Assembly (NCBI GenBank): GCA_963702155.1
Contig: OY969717.1
Location: 930,001 to 994,000 of the forward strand
Length of the DNA: 64,000 nt
Direction of reading: 5' to 3'
Source: G963702155 sp963702155
GTDB taxonomy: Bacteria > Pseudomonadota > Alphaproteobacteria > Micavibrionales > Micavibrionaceae
The notes below the pieces were generated by a model. The model ran no database searches and was not told the DNA's origin. It saw only the letters and a program-made list of their open reading frames with translations. Positions within the stretch are counted from its first letter, which is position 1. Each line of letters starts with the position of its first letter. Positions 8,646 through 18,185 of the stretch are shown here, one piece after another. The translations under genes and the position numbers were made by a program.

Positions 8646-10541
8646 TTAAATATTAAAATAGAACTTTAGGACTAAAATATACGCCCCCCACAAAACGAAC
8701 ACAAGAGGCACCCCGGCCTTTATAAAGTCTTTAAATTTGTAATGTCCGGGACCCATAACCAACAAATTCGTTTGATACCCGACCGGAGAAGCAAAGGAAC
8801 AATTCGCACCAAAAATCACTGTGATCGCAAATAAATAGGCAATATCAACTTGCAAATCTGGCGGTACAGGAATGCTGCCCGCCAAGTTCATGGCAATAGG
8901 CGTAAATAAAATCGCACATGCATTATTGGTTAAAAGGTTAGTAGCAAGCGCAACAAGCAAAAAGAAAATCGATAACATGCCTATTGGCGTATCGGCAAAA
9001 GGCAATTGCAAAATTTGCTCTGCAATATACCGCGCGCCGCCCGTAGCTTGCAAAACTTCACCCAGCGCAAGCATAGACCCCACCAGCAAAAATATCTTTC
9101 GGTCAATAGCTCGGGTCGCTTGCCGGATATTAAGACAGCCTGTCGCAATCATGAACACAGATCCCGCAATCGCCGCTACTGGAATAGAAACAAACCCAAG
9201 CGCCGCCGCGCCAATGGCGCTAAAAAATATACTCCCTGCAAGCGGTGCTTTGGCAGGTTTAGGAATATCTTTTTTAGAGCCGGATAAAACAATAAAATCC
9301 GGATTCCCGCGCATGGCATCAATCGCATCCCCGGACCCAGCAATAAGCAGAACATCACCTGCCTCAAGCCGTATACGCCCAAAACGGCGGCGCACAACCT
9401 TTGCGCGTCTCTGAATTCCTAAAACAACCGTCCCAAACTGTCTTTCAAAATTTATGCGCTCCAATGACATATCAATCATACGCGAAGCTGGCGTGATCAT
9501 AAGTTCAGCCAGAACGCGTGCTTCCACCTCACTGCGGTCAACTTCTTCAACCGTTTTCTTAACGGCCGATTTACGCTCCGCGGCATTACGGCTCTTTTCT
9601 TCTGACAACATAAACCCTGGATATTTAGACAAAAGCGCAACCAGAGTTTTACGGGTCGCGGACACAATTAAAATATCACCGGATTGAATGACATACCCCT
9701 CAAAAGGCGGCAGGATCAAATGCCCGCCGCGCTGTATCAATCTGATATTCAAATCTCCTAACTCTGGAAAACGCCCTTCTTCACACTCCATACCAATAAG
9801 TTTTGAATCCTCGGCAATATCCAATTCTGCCACAAACTCTTTTTCATTTTGACTTAAATCTTCAGACATACCGCCGCGCTCGGGCAGCATTTTAGGTAAA
9901 ATAAACAAGACATAGAGAAAACCAACACCAGCCAGCATACTGCCCGGCACCACAAAATCAAAGAAGTTGAGTTTCTCATACCCAAGTTCTTCCATAGCAC
10001 TCGACACCAAAAGGTTTGTAGATGACCCAATCAAGGTAGTCATCCCCCCCAAAATCGCAACAAAGCTCAGCGGCATCATGACCTTACTCACTGGCAACTT
10101 CACCGAAGTTGCCAAGATTTGTAAAACCGGTATCGCAATAATAACGAGCGGCGTATTGTTTAAGAAGGCGCTCACAACCATAACAAAAACCATAATTCCA
10201 AGAATAGATAACCACGCGCTTTTTTTATCAGCCTTTGCAAAAACACCCGTAACAGCGCGCAAAGAATTGGTATGGATCATCGCTTGCCCCATAACAAGCA
10301 GCGCCAGAACCGCAATAAGCGAAGGATTTGAAAAACCGGATAAAAGCGTACCAGCATCAAGCTGGTTATGACCATTTACATCCGGCAACGGGAAAAGCTG
10401 CCCAAAGACAAGAAGCGAGGTCAAAAGACCAATACTTGTCACTTCGAGCGGCACATCATCCCGCGTAAAAAGCAACACCGCGATAACCGTTAAAAGCATC
10501 GCAAACCACATATGAAAACTGGGGTCTATAATCAGATTCAT
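8646..10541 (-). CDS. SLC13/DASS-type anion permease with two RCK-C domains
   Basis: A 631-residue inner-membrane carrier. The membrane half-repeats carry the SLC13 signatures: FLNNTPLVIIAIP with IGSSTNLLV in the first, and NLLTNNACAILFTP with SFASPVGYQTNLLV in the second. Between them (about residues 220-420) are two RCK_C/TrkA-C domains (GMECEEGRFPEL... and SRMIDMSLERINFERQF...), usually ligand-sensing cytoplasmic modules. Members move sulfate, dicarboxylates or related anions with Na+; the substrate is not readable here. Ends IYVLVLKFYF-like hydrophobic. The coiled-coil gene follows 15 bp downstream. Confidence 0.9.
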   Translation of the reverse strand: MNLIIDPSFHMWFAMLLTVIAVLLFTRDDVPLEVTSIGLLTSLLVFGQLFPLPDVNGHNQLDAGTLLSGFSNPSLIAVLALLVMGQAMIHTNSLRAVTGVFAKADKKSAWLSILGIMVFVMVVSAFLNNTPLVIIAIPVLQILATSVKLPVSKVMMPLSFVAILGGMTTLIGSSTNLLVSSAMEELGYEKLNFFDFVVPGSMLAGVGFLYVLFILPKMLPERGGMSEDLSQNEKEFVAELDIAEDSKLIGMECEEGRFPELGDLNIRLIQRGGHLILPPFEGYVIQSGDILIVSATRKTLVALLSKYPGFMLSEEKSRNAAERKSAVKKTVEEVDRSEVEARVLAELMITPASRMIDMSLERINFERQFGTVVLGIQRRAKVVRRRFGRIRLEAGDVLLIAGSGDAIDAMRGNPDFIVLSGSKKDIPKPAKAPLAGSIFFSAIGAAALGFVSIPVAAIAGSVFMIATGCLNIRQATRAIDRKIFLLVGSMLALGEVLQATGGARYIAEQILQLPFADTPIGMLSIFFLLVALATNLLTNNACAILFTPIAMNLAGSIPVPPDLQVDIAYLFAITVIFGANCSFASPVGYQTNLLVMGPGHYKFKDFIKAGVPLVFVLWGAYILVLKFYFNI

Positions 10542-10698
10542 AATATTAATATATGCCTTTTATATATACAGAAAAACAAAGCCGATATTATCACTAATGT
10601 GAAAACCTTTATTGAAGGGTACAGTCTATACAAAAAAACCTTAAAAGCCGATAGCACGAAGTAAATATAAAACAAAACTGTATGTTAAATGTACATTT

Positions 10699-13290
10699 TT
10701 ATTGAACGCGTGTATCAGGTCGCAAACCGGACGCTTGATATTCCCCTAGATTTTTAAGGCCTATCCGGAATAAAATTTCAGTATCACTTTCCCCAGACAA
10801 ATCATCTGTGTAATTACGCTGCCCCAGCAAAGATAAATAAATACACTGGCCAAAATGCTCAAACCCTGCATATGCCTGCCGCAAGCCAGAATCCTCGCCC
10901 AAATCTTGCGTCGCGCCAAACCGTGCTCGCCATTCGGGCGTTAAATAGTATCCCGCATCAAAGCGATATTGTTCACGACTATCATTAATATCCGTACCCT
11001 CAAGCGCTTTGGCATATAAGTATCGATTAGAAAGTGAAAACCGATCCCATTTAATTTGCGCATCAACTTCATGACGTTGAGATGATAAACTTCTATTATC
11101 AAGCTGAAACCTGTAATTAAGGTAGTAGTCTTCAAAACTTGCGCCAAGTTGACCCACTACATCCGAATCCTGATCGTCTAATCCAGACCCTTCGGGAAAC
11201 GGGCTCGTATCATCATCCAAACGATAACTCTGACCAAGAAAAGCATCCGCTTGCCACCCGTCTAAATTATAAAAACCGGTACGCAAGCCGTATGTTACGT
11301 GGGTTTTATCTTCCACGCGATCCAGTCCTGGGAACCGATTGGGCTCAAATAAATTACTTGCATCAATCTGAACATCTTGAGAATCCTCATTGGGAATGTC
11401 ATTGCTCACATCAATATTCGGCGTCACCGTAATCGCCGCAATCGGCTCGACTGTTATCTGACCGCTATTAATCATTTTAACCATGGGATAACTCGTCTGC
11501 GCTGTTAGCCTTGGAAAAAAGCGTGTTTCTGTAGTTGAATTCTGCTGCCCCGATCCAGGTATGGCCGCTACACGATCCCGCACATTGTAAAGATCACCGC
11601 GAATATCTGCATCAACACGTGCGACTAAACCATAATCGGAAATAAAACGTCGCTCCCATCCCCCTTTAACACTAAGACGATTCATATCTTGCTCGTCACC
11701 ATTACGCCGCAACCCCAAAAATGACGCATCAGCATCCCAGCGCCCGCCAACAATCGGTACAGCGCCCGCATCACCCACAAAACTTGCCATAATTTCTGGT
11801 AAAACTTCGGGCTGATCCGCTTGATCTTCTCTAATACGTGTATCCTGGAATGTCAGAATACGTCCCGCGGCATAATTCCGGCCTGAAAAACGTTCGGCAT
11901 AAACTTGACTCTCCAGAACATCTTCATCGATAAAATCATATTGGCGCATGTATTGATCATCCGATGCCCATTGTATATCAACACCAGACCGCCATTTATC
12001 ATTCATATCCCAGCGCGCCTCACTTAAAATATGACCACGGATCTCGTCATCATCGGGAAAATCCGGACGGTTTGATTGCGTAATACCGCCCTGCAAAACT
12101 ACACCTGCATCATCCCATCTGTGCCGGAATTCCCCATATGCAAGCGGCGCCTGTTCGGTCATCGCAAGCAAACCAAAAGTTGCGTCTTTGTCCTGTGCAG
12201 CGTTCCAATAATAACTATTATCTACAAAAAGGCCAAGCTCGCTCTTAAATCCTGCAGTTGGAGATAAAAAGCCGCTTTTACGTTTGATAGAGCCATCCGC
12301 ATGTGCAAAATACGGGGTATATGCAACCGGAACACCAAAGGCTTCGAAGCGCGCATTTTTATACTTTATTAGATTATCTTGCTCATCATGCGTAACTTCA
12401 GACGCTTTAATCTGCCATACAGGGGCGCGCTCGGGATTACTTTTGCAAGGCTCACACGGTGTATAAAGCGCCTTATAGAGCGTGCTGCGCTTACCTTCAA
12501 TCCTGCGCCCTTTTTCCGCAACCAATCGCGAACCATCATTTAGATACCCTTTAATCCCGTCTAAAAAACCGTCTTTAAGCTTATCTTTGAGCTCTACCTG
12601 ATCAGCATAATAAATATCGCCGCTTTCTTCATTTAAAACGACATGCCCTGATGCCAGAACGCGGTCAGCATTTAAATCATATGTGACCTTGTCTGCACGC
12701 AAAATCCGGCCCGCTTGTACCATCATAACGCGCCCGGTTGCCGTTACAACGCGGTTTTGCTCATCATAATTTAATTGGTCAGCTTGAAAATCAACGGGCG
12801 CCTGTTCTCCTGTTTGATTAAGCGTTTGATCTTTATTCTGCAACTCTACCGGATTATGAGCGCGTATTGTATCATTCTTGAATTTAGGGATATTATGAAC
12901 GATAGGAACATCATCATATCCCGTCATCAAACGCATGGTTTTTTGAGGTTTTGCAAGCGTCTCCAATTGAGATTGAGGGCGTTGCTGTAAAGTCGCACTA
13001 TTTGCACGCGATTGGTTTTGAGGAGCACTAACTGTATCATAGGATATCGCAGATTCTTTCTGCTTGTAGACATTGTGATCCAGATCACGCTCTGGCTTTG
13101 GAAGCGGCGGAACAATTGTATCTTGAGGCAGCTGCCTATCTTGATACATTACGTTTTTATACTCAGGTTTTTGATACCCCGTCAACATCTGCGCATTGGC
13201 AACATGCGTCACAAAAAAGCTGACTGCAATAACACACAATACAAAAATCAAACCAATAGGTATGAAACGATATGAAGGAAATAAAACCAT
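10699..13290 (-). CDS. lptD: LPS-assembly protein LptD
   Basis: An 863-residue outer-membrane beta-barrel that inserts LPS into the outer leaflet with LptE. A signal peptide ends FVTHVANAQ near residue 34. A low-complexity, Gln/Pro-rich linker runs to about residue 165. An OstA/LptA-like jelly roll follows, starting VDFQADQLNYDEQNRVVTATGRV, and then a barrel of alternating strands to the C-terminus. CEPCKSNP (about residues 281-288) supplies a Cys pair. It is larger than E. coli LptD (784), mostly because of the linker. The common neighbours surA, pdxA and rsmA are not here. An RhlE-type helicase lies 166 bp upstream on the same strand. Confidence 0.93.
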   Translation of the reverse strand: MVLFPSYRFIPIGLIFVLCVIAVSFFVTHVANAQMLTGYQKPEYKNVMYQDRQLPQDTIVPPLPKPERDLDHNVYKQKESAISYDTVSAPQNQSRANSATLQQRPQSQLETLAKPQKTMRLMTGYDDVPIVHNIPKFKNDTIRAHNPVELQNKDQTLNQTGEQAPVDFQADQLNYDEQNRVVTATGRVMMVQAGRILRADKVTYDLNADRVLASGHVVLNEESGDIYYADQVELKDKLKDGFLDGIKGYLNDGSRLVAEKGRRIEGKRSTLYKALYTPCEPCKSNPERAPVWQIKASEVTHDEQDNLIKYKNARFEAFGVPVAYTPYFAHADGSIKRKSGFLSPTAGFKSELGLFVDNSYYWNAAQDKDATFGLLAMTEQAPLAYGEFRHRWDDAGVVLQGGITQSNRPDFPDDDEIRGHILSEARWDMNDKWRSGVDIQWASDDQYMRQYDFIDEDVLESQVYAERFSGRNYAAGRILTFQDTRIREDQADQPEVLPEIMASFVGDAGAVPIVGGRWDADASFLGLRRNGDEQDMNRLSVKGGWERRFISDYGLVARVDADIRGDLYNVRDRVAAIPGSGQQNSTTETRFFPRLTAQTSYPMVKMINSGQITVEPIAAITVTPNIDVSNDIPNEDSQDVQIDASNLFEPNRFPGLDRVEDKTHVTYGLRTGFYNLDGWQADAFLGQSYRLDDDTSPFPEGSGLDDQDSDVVGQLGASFEDYYLNYRFQLDNRSLSSQRHEVDAQIKWDRFSLSNRYLYAKALEGTDINDSREQYRFDAGYYLTPEWRARFGATQDLGEDSGLRQAYAGFEHFGQCIYLSLLGQRNYTDDLSGESDTEILFRIGLKNLGEYQASGLRPDTRVQ

Positions 13291-13456
13291 GCCGGATATT
13301 TTGAATACCGATTAACACAAAAAAAAATTAAATACGAAAAAATAATCGCAGGTGTAAAATATAATGGTCAAGCACAAAACGTAGTAATTTTAACGCTTTT
13401 AGCTTCTAAATTAGCTTTTAACAGAAATGTTTCACTGTTTTAAACAAGGTTAAAAA

Positions 13457-14857
13457 TCATCCACCAAAGAATGCCGGCATATGATCTCCAAATCCGGCTA
13501 CACCATCATCATCGTCATCATCATTATGATGGTCACGATGAGTATTTTTACGTCGATTGTCCGAAACACTTTTTTCAGACCCCCGCTTTGATGGCGCGCG
13601 TGGAGACGGCTCTGTAGTTTTACCAACCGGCTTATGCTCGCTATTTTGAGAGCGGGAAGACCGCGCATTTTTATCCTTACTATAATCTTTTTCGCTTTTT
13701 TTCTTATCGTCTTTAGAAGTGGAGCTTGAAGAGTTATGTGCATTACCAATTGAAACCTTTTCCAATGGTGCATCAATCAAATCCGTAATGGCCTTCAAAA
13801 ACTTATCATCGTTTTTCGTTACCAGCATCCATGCGCGCCCTTCACTACCTGCACGACCCGTACGCCCGATCCTGTGAACATAATCTTCAGCATTAAACGG
13901 CACATCATAATTAAAAACATGTGAAACATCGCTCACATCAATGCCGCGCCCTGCAACATCACTACAAACCATCAGCGTGACATCACCATCTTTGAATGCT
14001 TGTAAGGTTTCCATACGCGATTTTTGCGCCATATCGCCATGCATTTCATCTGCGGCGTACCCTTTATTTTTAAGCGCGCGCGTTAGTGCGCCAATATCAC
14101 GTTTACGATTACAGAAAATAAAGGCATTTTGTACTTTTTCTTGTTTAATAATATCAATCAAAACACCCTGCTTGGCACGCGGCGATGTTTCAACAATAAA
14201 TTGCGTAACATTTTTGGATGTCGAAGAAGGCGCAGAAACAGCAATTTCCTTGGGGTTACTAAGGAAAACATTGGTCAACTCGCGAATTTCATCAGGCATG
14301 GTTGCCGAAAACAAAAGCGTTTGTCGCATCGGCGATAGAAACGAAACAATCTTCTTGATATCAGGTATAAAACCCATATCCAGCATGCGGTCTGCTTCAT
14401 CGATAACAAGGATTTTAATATCCGTCATCAAAATTTTGCCCCGCTCGAATAGATCAAGCAACCGCCCAGGTGTCGCAATAAGAACATCCACACCGCGATC
14501 AAGCTTTTCAATCTGCTTTTCCATGGACACACCGCCAACCAGCAACGCTTTTTCAAGCTTTACATACTTACCGTAAGTATCAAAATTCTCCGCGACTTGT
14601 GCGGCCAATTCACGTGTAGGCGCCAAAACCAGAGAGCGCGGCATACGCGCCTTTGCGCGACCACCCGCTAAAATTTCGATCATTGGCAAAGTAAAACCGG
14701 CCGTTTTGCCTGTACCTGTCTGCGCTAAACCAACAATATCACGCCCCATTAAAGCAATCGGTATCGCTTGCTCCTGAATAGGGGTCGGGCTTTCATAACC
14801 GCAATCCTGTATCGCCTTTAAAACTGGCGCACTAAATCCTAAATCTTCAAATTTCAT
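13457..14857 (-). CDS. rhlE: DEAD-box ATP-dependent RNA helicase, RhlE type
   Basis: RNA-unwinding ATPase of about 466 residues. In order it has the Q motif (PTPIQEQAIP), motif I AQTGTGKT, PTRELA, DEAD (VIDEADRMLDMGF), SAT, and HRIGRTGRAG motif VI. A charged low-complexity tail follows, with an Asp/His tract and the end GFGDHMPAFF, a C-terminal motif seen in alphaproteobacterial RhlE-like helicases. I place the start at ATG 14857 (MKFEDLGF), where family similarity begins, rather than at the upstream candidate 14917. It probably acts in ribosome assembly or mRNA turnover. Assignment to the RhlE subgroup is by overall resemblance. Confidence 0.9.
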   Translation of the reverse strand: MKFEDLGFSAPVLKAIQDCGYESPTPIQEQAIPIALMGRDIVGLAQTGTGKTAGFTLPMIEILAGGRAKARMPRSLVLAPTRELAAQVAENFDTYGKYVKLEKALLVGGVSMEKQIEKLDRGVDVLIATPGRLLDLFERGKILMTDIKILVIDEADRMLDMGFIPDIKKIVSFLSPMRQTLLFSATMPDEIRELTNVFLSNPKEIAVSAPSSTSKNVTQFIVETSPRAKQGVLIDIIKQEKVQNAFIFCNRKRDIGALTRALKNKGYAADEMHGDMAQKSRMETLQAFKDGDVTLMVCSDVAGRGIDVSDVSHVFNYDVPFNAEDYVHRIGRTGRAGSEGRAWMLVTKNDDKFLKAITDLIDAPLEKVSIGNAHNSSSSTSKDDKKKSEKDYSKDKNARSSRSQNSEHKPVGKTTEPSPRAPSKRGSEKSVSDNRRKNTHRDHHNDDDDDDGVAGFGDHMPAFFGG

Positions 14858-14978
14858 ATATTTTCTAATAGCCTTGTAATTGGACTTAGAGCTATTATAA
14901 AACCCTTGAAAAAGCAAGGATTTTATACATCACAATAATATCAATCCCTAATTATTGAAACAAAAGAAAAAAGATAAC

Positions 14979-15371
14979 ATGGAAAAAAAAGCAATTGAAA
15001 ACACAACAAGATTTAAACCCCAATATGATGAAAATGGTTTAATACCTTGTATTACAAAGCATTATAAAACGGGTGAAATCTTGATGTTTGCGTGGATGAA
15101 CCAGGATTCGCTTAATAAAACAATCGCATTAAAAGAAATGGTATTCTGGTCAAGAAGCAGAAAAGAGCTTTGGCATAAAGGCGCAACCAGCGGTAACATC
15201 CTAAATCTAAAATCTTTACATATTGATTGCGATCAAGACTGTCTTTTAGCAATAGTTGGGTTTTCAAACTCAAAAAATAAAGCCGCATGCCATACTGGCC
15301 AAACATCCTGTTTTTATCGGGAAATAGATTTAGAAAAGTCTAATACACTAATATTTAATGATGATGCGTGA
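14979..15371 (+). CDS. hisI: Phosphoribosyl-AMP cyclohydrolase
   Basis: Third step of histidine biosynthesis: hydrolytic opening of the adenine ring of phosphoribosyl-AMP. The metal-binding motifs are both present: DCDQDC, and ACHTGQTSCFYR with the Zn cysteines. The core FAWMNQDSLNKT and WSRSRKELWHKGATSG is typical. The start is set at ATG 14979 (MEKKAIEN); an upstream TTG at 14955 is open but adds only a Lys-rich stretch. No other his gene is adjacent, so it is a stand-alone monofunctional HisI without HisE. Its end overlaps the end of the convergent membrane-protein gene by 17 bp. Confidence 0.93.
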   Translation: MEKKAIENTTRFKPQYDENGLIPCITKHYKTGEILMFAWMNQDSLNKTIALKEMVFWSRSRKELWHKGATSGNILNLKSLHIDCDQDCLLAIVGFSNSKNKAACHTGQTSCFYREIDLEKSNTLIFNDDA

Positions 15372-15837
15372 CACCATAGTTATCATCATGGGTTGCAACG
15401 TCTTCATACGAAATATAATTCAAAAAACCATCTTTTTTCTCATGGAAAACAACATAAACCCCTAAATTTAAAGCAAATAATATACTAGCTATTTTCAATA
15501 CGATACTTGCCGTTCTTTTATGTGAATCTTGAGTTTTTGTACATCCATTATGCGCACAAGACGCCTCCTCCAAAATTCGTGCGGCATCCTTTTTTTGCCC
15601 TTTCCAAAATATCCACCAGCCAAAAAGCACAACAACACCGGAAAAAATGAGAAGCGGTATTTCAAAATTATGGGTAAGCCTATGCAAATCTTCAAACCAG
15701 AACGGTAAACGGCTAACCATACCAAGCCCTGCAAAGACGCTTACCACTGTAAATAGCACAGGCAAAACACAACAGAAGACATGGGAGGCTTGTGTTGCTA
15801 TAATCGTCCAGAAAAAAGTATTATGTAGTTTCTGCAT
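15355..15837 (-). CDS. MerC-like small membrane protein divergent from zur
   Basis: A 160-residue inner-membrane protein with three predicted helices (about 10-37, 59-78, 108-131). Candidate metal ligands stand out: SHVFCC in helix 1 (H19, C22, C23), a CAHNGC loop (C94-C99) and a C-terminal H150...HHH end. The Cys pair in the first helix resembles MerC-type proteins. The start ATG 15837 is chosen because the upstream extension to 16020 would run through the zur gene. It shares a 65-bp divergent promoter region with zur, which holds a GTTA-N5-TAAC dyad. A role in zinc or other metal handling is inference from context and residues. Confidence 0.75.
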   Translation of the reverse strand: MQKLHNTFFWTIIATQASHVFCCVLPVLFTVVSVFAGLGMVSRLPFWFEDLHRLTHNFEIPLLIFSGVVVLFGWWIFWKGQKKDAARILEEASCAHNGCTKTQDSHKRTASIVLKIASILFALNLGVYVVFHEKKDGFLNYISYEDVATHDDNYGVTHHH

Positions 15838-15862
15838 CTTTTTCAATTTTTGTAAGATATAC

Positions 15863-15875
15863 GTTATATAGTAAC
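15863..15875. promoter_or_regulatory. Candidate Zur operator
   Basis: The 13-bp dyad GTTATATAGTAAC lies midway between the divergent starts at 15837 and 15903. It resembles the core of known Zur boxes (GTTATA-N-TATAAC-like), with the outer GTTA/TAAC arms intact and the inner bases degenerate. The adjoining gene encodes a Zur-like repressor, so autoregulation and control of the membrane protein are plausible. Confidence 0.5.
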
Positions 15876-15902
15876 ACCCAACAGGAAAATGCAAGCAAGA
15901 AC

Positions 15903-16319
15903 ATGACCAATCAATTAGAAAATATCGAAGCCAGCATGAAAGCCAAAGGGCATAAACTAACAGAATCCCGCAAAAAGGTTTTATCAACCCTACTCCAAAA
16001 TAAAGCCCCTCTAAAAGCATACGATATTGTTGAAAAAATAAACGGCATCAAGCCAATGACGGTTTATCGCGCGCTTGATTTTTTAGTAAGCCGCGGCATT
16101 GCACATCGTATTGAAAGCCTGAACGCATATGTATCTTGCACTGACAATCATTGTGATCACAAAGATTCAGAGTTTTTTATATGTGAGAAATGTGGCCATA
16201 TTGAAGAATTTCACAATCATGAAATTGATAATGCTATTCAGCGCGAACTACATAAGTTTGGATACCTTATAAATTCTAAAAATTTAGAAATATTAGGCAC
16301 TTGCAAGAACTGTCTATAA
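15903..16319 (+). CDS. zur: Fur-family zinc uptake regulator, Zur type
   Basis: A 138-residue Fur-family repressor. The N-terminal winged helix carries LTESRKKVLSTLL and the recognition region KPMTVYRALDFLVSRGIAHRIES, whose VYRALDFL...G...H(K/R)(I/V)ES pattern matches Zur rather than Fur (which reads VYRVLNQF). The dimerisation/metal domain has structural zinc pairs C-E-K-C (about residues 98-101) and C-K-N-C at the C-terminus, plus a sensory site around DNHCDHKDS. It is known to repress zinc acquisition genes when zinc is replete. It diverges from the MerC-like gene. The assignment to Zur is by motif. Confidence 0.87.
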   Translation: MTNQLENIEASMKAKGHKLTESRKKVLSTLLQNKAPLKAYDIVEKINGIKPMTVYRALDFLVSRGIAHRIESLNAYVSCTDNHCDHKDSEFFICEKCGHIEEFHNHEIDNAIQRELHKFGYLINSKNLEILGTCKNCL

Positions 16320-16326
16320 ATCAGAA

Positions 16327-18180
16327 TTAAGCAGATTCTAGTGCGCTGTGTTCTTCTTCTACAAGCTCTTCACTAAAAGAAAACGCGGCATCCTTAAGAT
16401 GAATTTCCGCACGATCCTGACCGCTCCAATTGTCAACCTTAACAGAGCCAATCAAATTAAATGAACGCTTGCTATGTTTAAGTAAAGCATCCCCAAGCGG
16501 CGTATCGACAGCGCGAAATGCCATAACCTTAATGCGTGTTCCACCTTCCCAATCACTCGCTAATAAACGAATATGTGATACTCCCACAATATCGGCACTA
16601 TAAATGCGCGTATTTTTAAATGCAAAAACCGGCTCAGGATTCCCCTGCCCGAATGGCCCGATAAAACTATTTAATTTCTTAATAAAGTCCGGACGCAAAC
16701 CGCGCATCGAAAGCACGCCATCCAAGTCAGATTGAATAACCGCATCCACATCTTTCATCTGGTTTTCAACATGTCCGGTTAAAAAGACTTTAAAATCTTC
16801 TATTTTATCAGGAGAAATAGAAAAACCACCCGCCATGGCGTGACCGCCACCTTTGATGAGTAAACCTTCTTTACGAGCATCAATAAAAGCATTAGCCAAA
16901 TGTATTCCTGGAATGGAGCGCCCAGACCCGCGCCCCTCCATACCGCCTTCTCCATTTTTCACAAACGCAATAACACATGCCGGTTTTTTGTATTTTTCCT
17001 TGAGCCTTCCCGCGACCAAACCGCTAAGCCCTGAATGCCATCCTTCACCTTGAACTAAAATAACCGGATGATCCTGCATGCCGTGTTGCTCAACTTGTGC
17101 AATGGCTTCCCGCTCCATATTCGCCTGCATTGCCTTGCGCTTGTCATTACAATCATTAAGCTGCCATGCAATATCGCGCGCCTCTTCCGCATCATCGGTG
17201 GATAAAAGCGTAGCCCCCAGATCAGAGCGATGCACCCGAGATCCAGCATTAATGCGCGGCCCCAAAACAAATCCGGCATGATAAGGTGTAATTGCGCCAG
17301 ATAAACCGCCCGTATCAATAAGCGCCTTTAAGCCAACATTTGCAGTTTGCGCCATATTGGCAAAGCCCTGCCGCACAAACAAACGATTGGCGCCTGTAAG
17401 CGGCACCATATCACAAACCGTCCCGAGCGCGACCAGATCAAGCCAACCTTTAAGCGGCGCCTGCTTTATATCCTTATCTTTATAAAAACCTCGATCACGC
17501 AAAACGCCATTAATGGCAACGCAAAATAAAAATGTAACACCGCACGCCGCCAAAGCATCAAAACCCGATTGGTCATCTTGCCGTTTAGGATTGATCACAA
17601 AATTGGCATCCGGCAAAGTTATCTCGGCTTCATGATGATCAACGATCACAACTTCAAGCCCCGTCGCCCGTGCCTTTTCTACCGTTTCAAAAGAAGTTGT
17701 TCCGCAATCAAGCAAAACAACAATCTCCGCACCTTTTTCTTTTAAACTGCGCAAGGCGTTAATATTTGGGCCATACCCTTCGGTAAGACGGTCTGGAATA
17801 TAAATCGGCGCATCCATACCGCAATATTTTAAAAACCGGTATAATATTGCGGATGATGTAGCGCCATCAACATCAAAATCTCCAAAAATAGCTATAAACC
17901 GGTTTTTTATAATGGCATCGGCAAAATAATCTGCGGCTGCATCCATATCTTTTAAAGTCATAGGATCAGGAAAATTATTGGCTAGTGTGGGGTTCAAAAA
18001 ACGCTCTATACCTTCAAACGCAACCCCGCGCGCGCAAAGCATACGCGCCGCCGCTTCTGAAATATCATGGTGCCGCATAATATTTTGAACATCATCAAAA
18101 TCAATATCGTCCATAACCCATTTCATTTTGGAAAAAGATCGTTCGACAATGGTTCTTTTTTGTGCGGAATCATCTGCCAT
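16327..18180 (-). CDS. recJ: Single-stranded-DNA-specific exonuclease RecJ
   Basis: A 5'-3' single-strand DNA exonuclease for recombination and mismatch repair, 617 residues. The DHH phosphoesterase motifs are FGDFDVDGATSSAIL (motif I), LLDCGTT (II) and VIVDHHEAE (III). The DHHA1 motif GGGHAMAGGFSI follows near residue 450, then an OB-type C-terminal region. It starts 5 bp after the hom stop, so hom-recJ form a transcription unit. This pairing is frequent in Alphaproteobacteria. Confidence 0.95.
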   Translation of the reverse strand: MADDSAQKRTIVERSFSKMKWVMDDIDFDDVQNIMRHHDISEAAARMLCARGVAFEGIERFLNPTLANNFPDPMTLKDMDAAADYFADAIIKNRFIAIFGDFDVDGATSSAILYRFLKYCGMDAPIYIPDRLTEGYGPNINALRSLKEKGAEIVVLLDCGTTSFETVEKARATGLEVVIVDHHEAEITLPDANFVINPKRQDDQSGFDALAACGVTFLFCVAINGVLRDRGFYKDKDIKQAPLKGWLDLVALGTVCDMVPLTGANRLFVRQGFANMAQTANVGLKALIDTGGLSGAITPYHAGFVLGPRINAGSRVHRSDLGATLLSTDDAEEARDIAWQLNDCNDKRKAMQANMEREAIAQVEQHGMQDHPVILVQGEGWHSGLSGLVAGRLKEKYKKPACVIAFVKNGEGGMEGRGSGRSIPGIHLANAFIDARKEGLLIKGGGHAMAGGFSISPDKIEDFKVFLTGHVENQMKDVDAVIQSDLDGVLSMRGLRPDFIKKLNSFIGPFGQGNPEPVFAFKNTRIYSADIVGVSHIRLLASDWEGGTRIKVMAFRAVDTPLGDALLKHSKRSFNLIGSVKVDNWSGQDRAEIHLKDAAFSFSEELVEEEHSALESA

Positions 18181-18185
18181 TATTT

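Noticed and set aside
8872..9414. 180-codon plus-strand frame inside the SLC13 gene
   Set aside because: Composition mirrors the antisense of the transporter, whose domains and motifs are intact.
13941..14576. 211-codon plus-strand frame opposite the helicase gene
   Set aside because: Antisense shadow; the helicase motifs on the other strand are complete.
15838..16020. Upstream extension of the MerC-like frame to 16020
   Set aside because: It would overlap the zur coding region and its promoter; ATG 15837 begins the hydrophobic first helix at a normal position.
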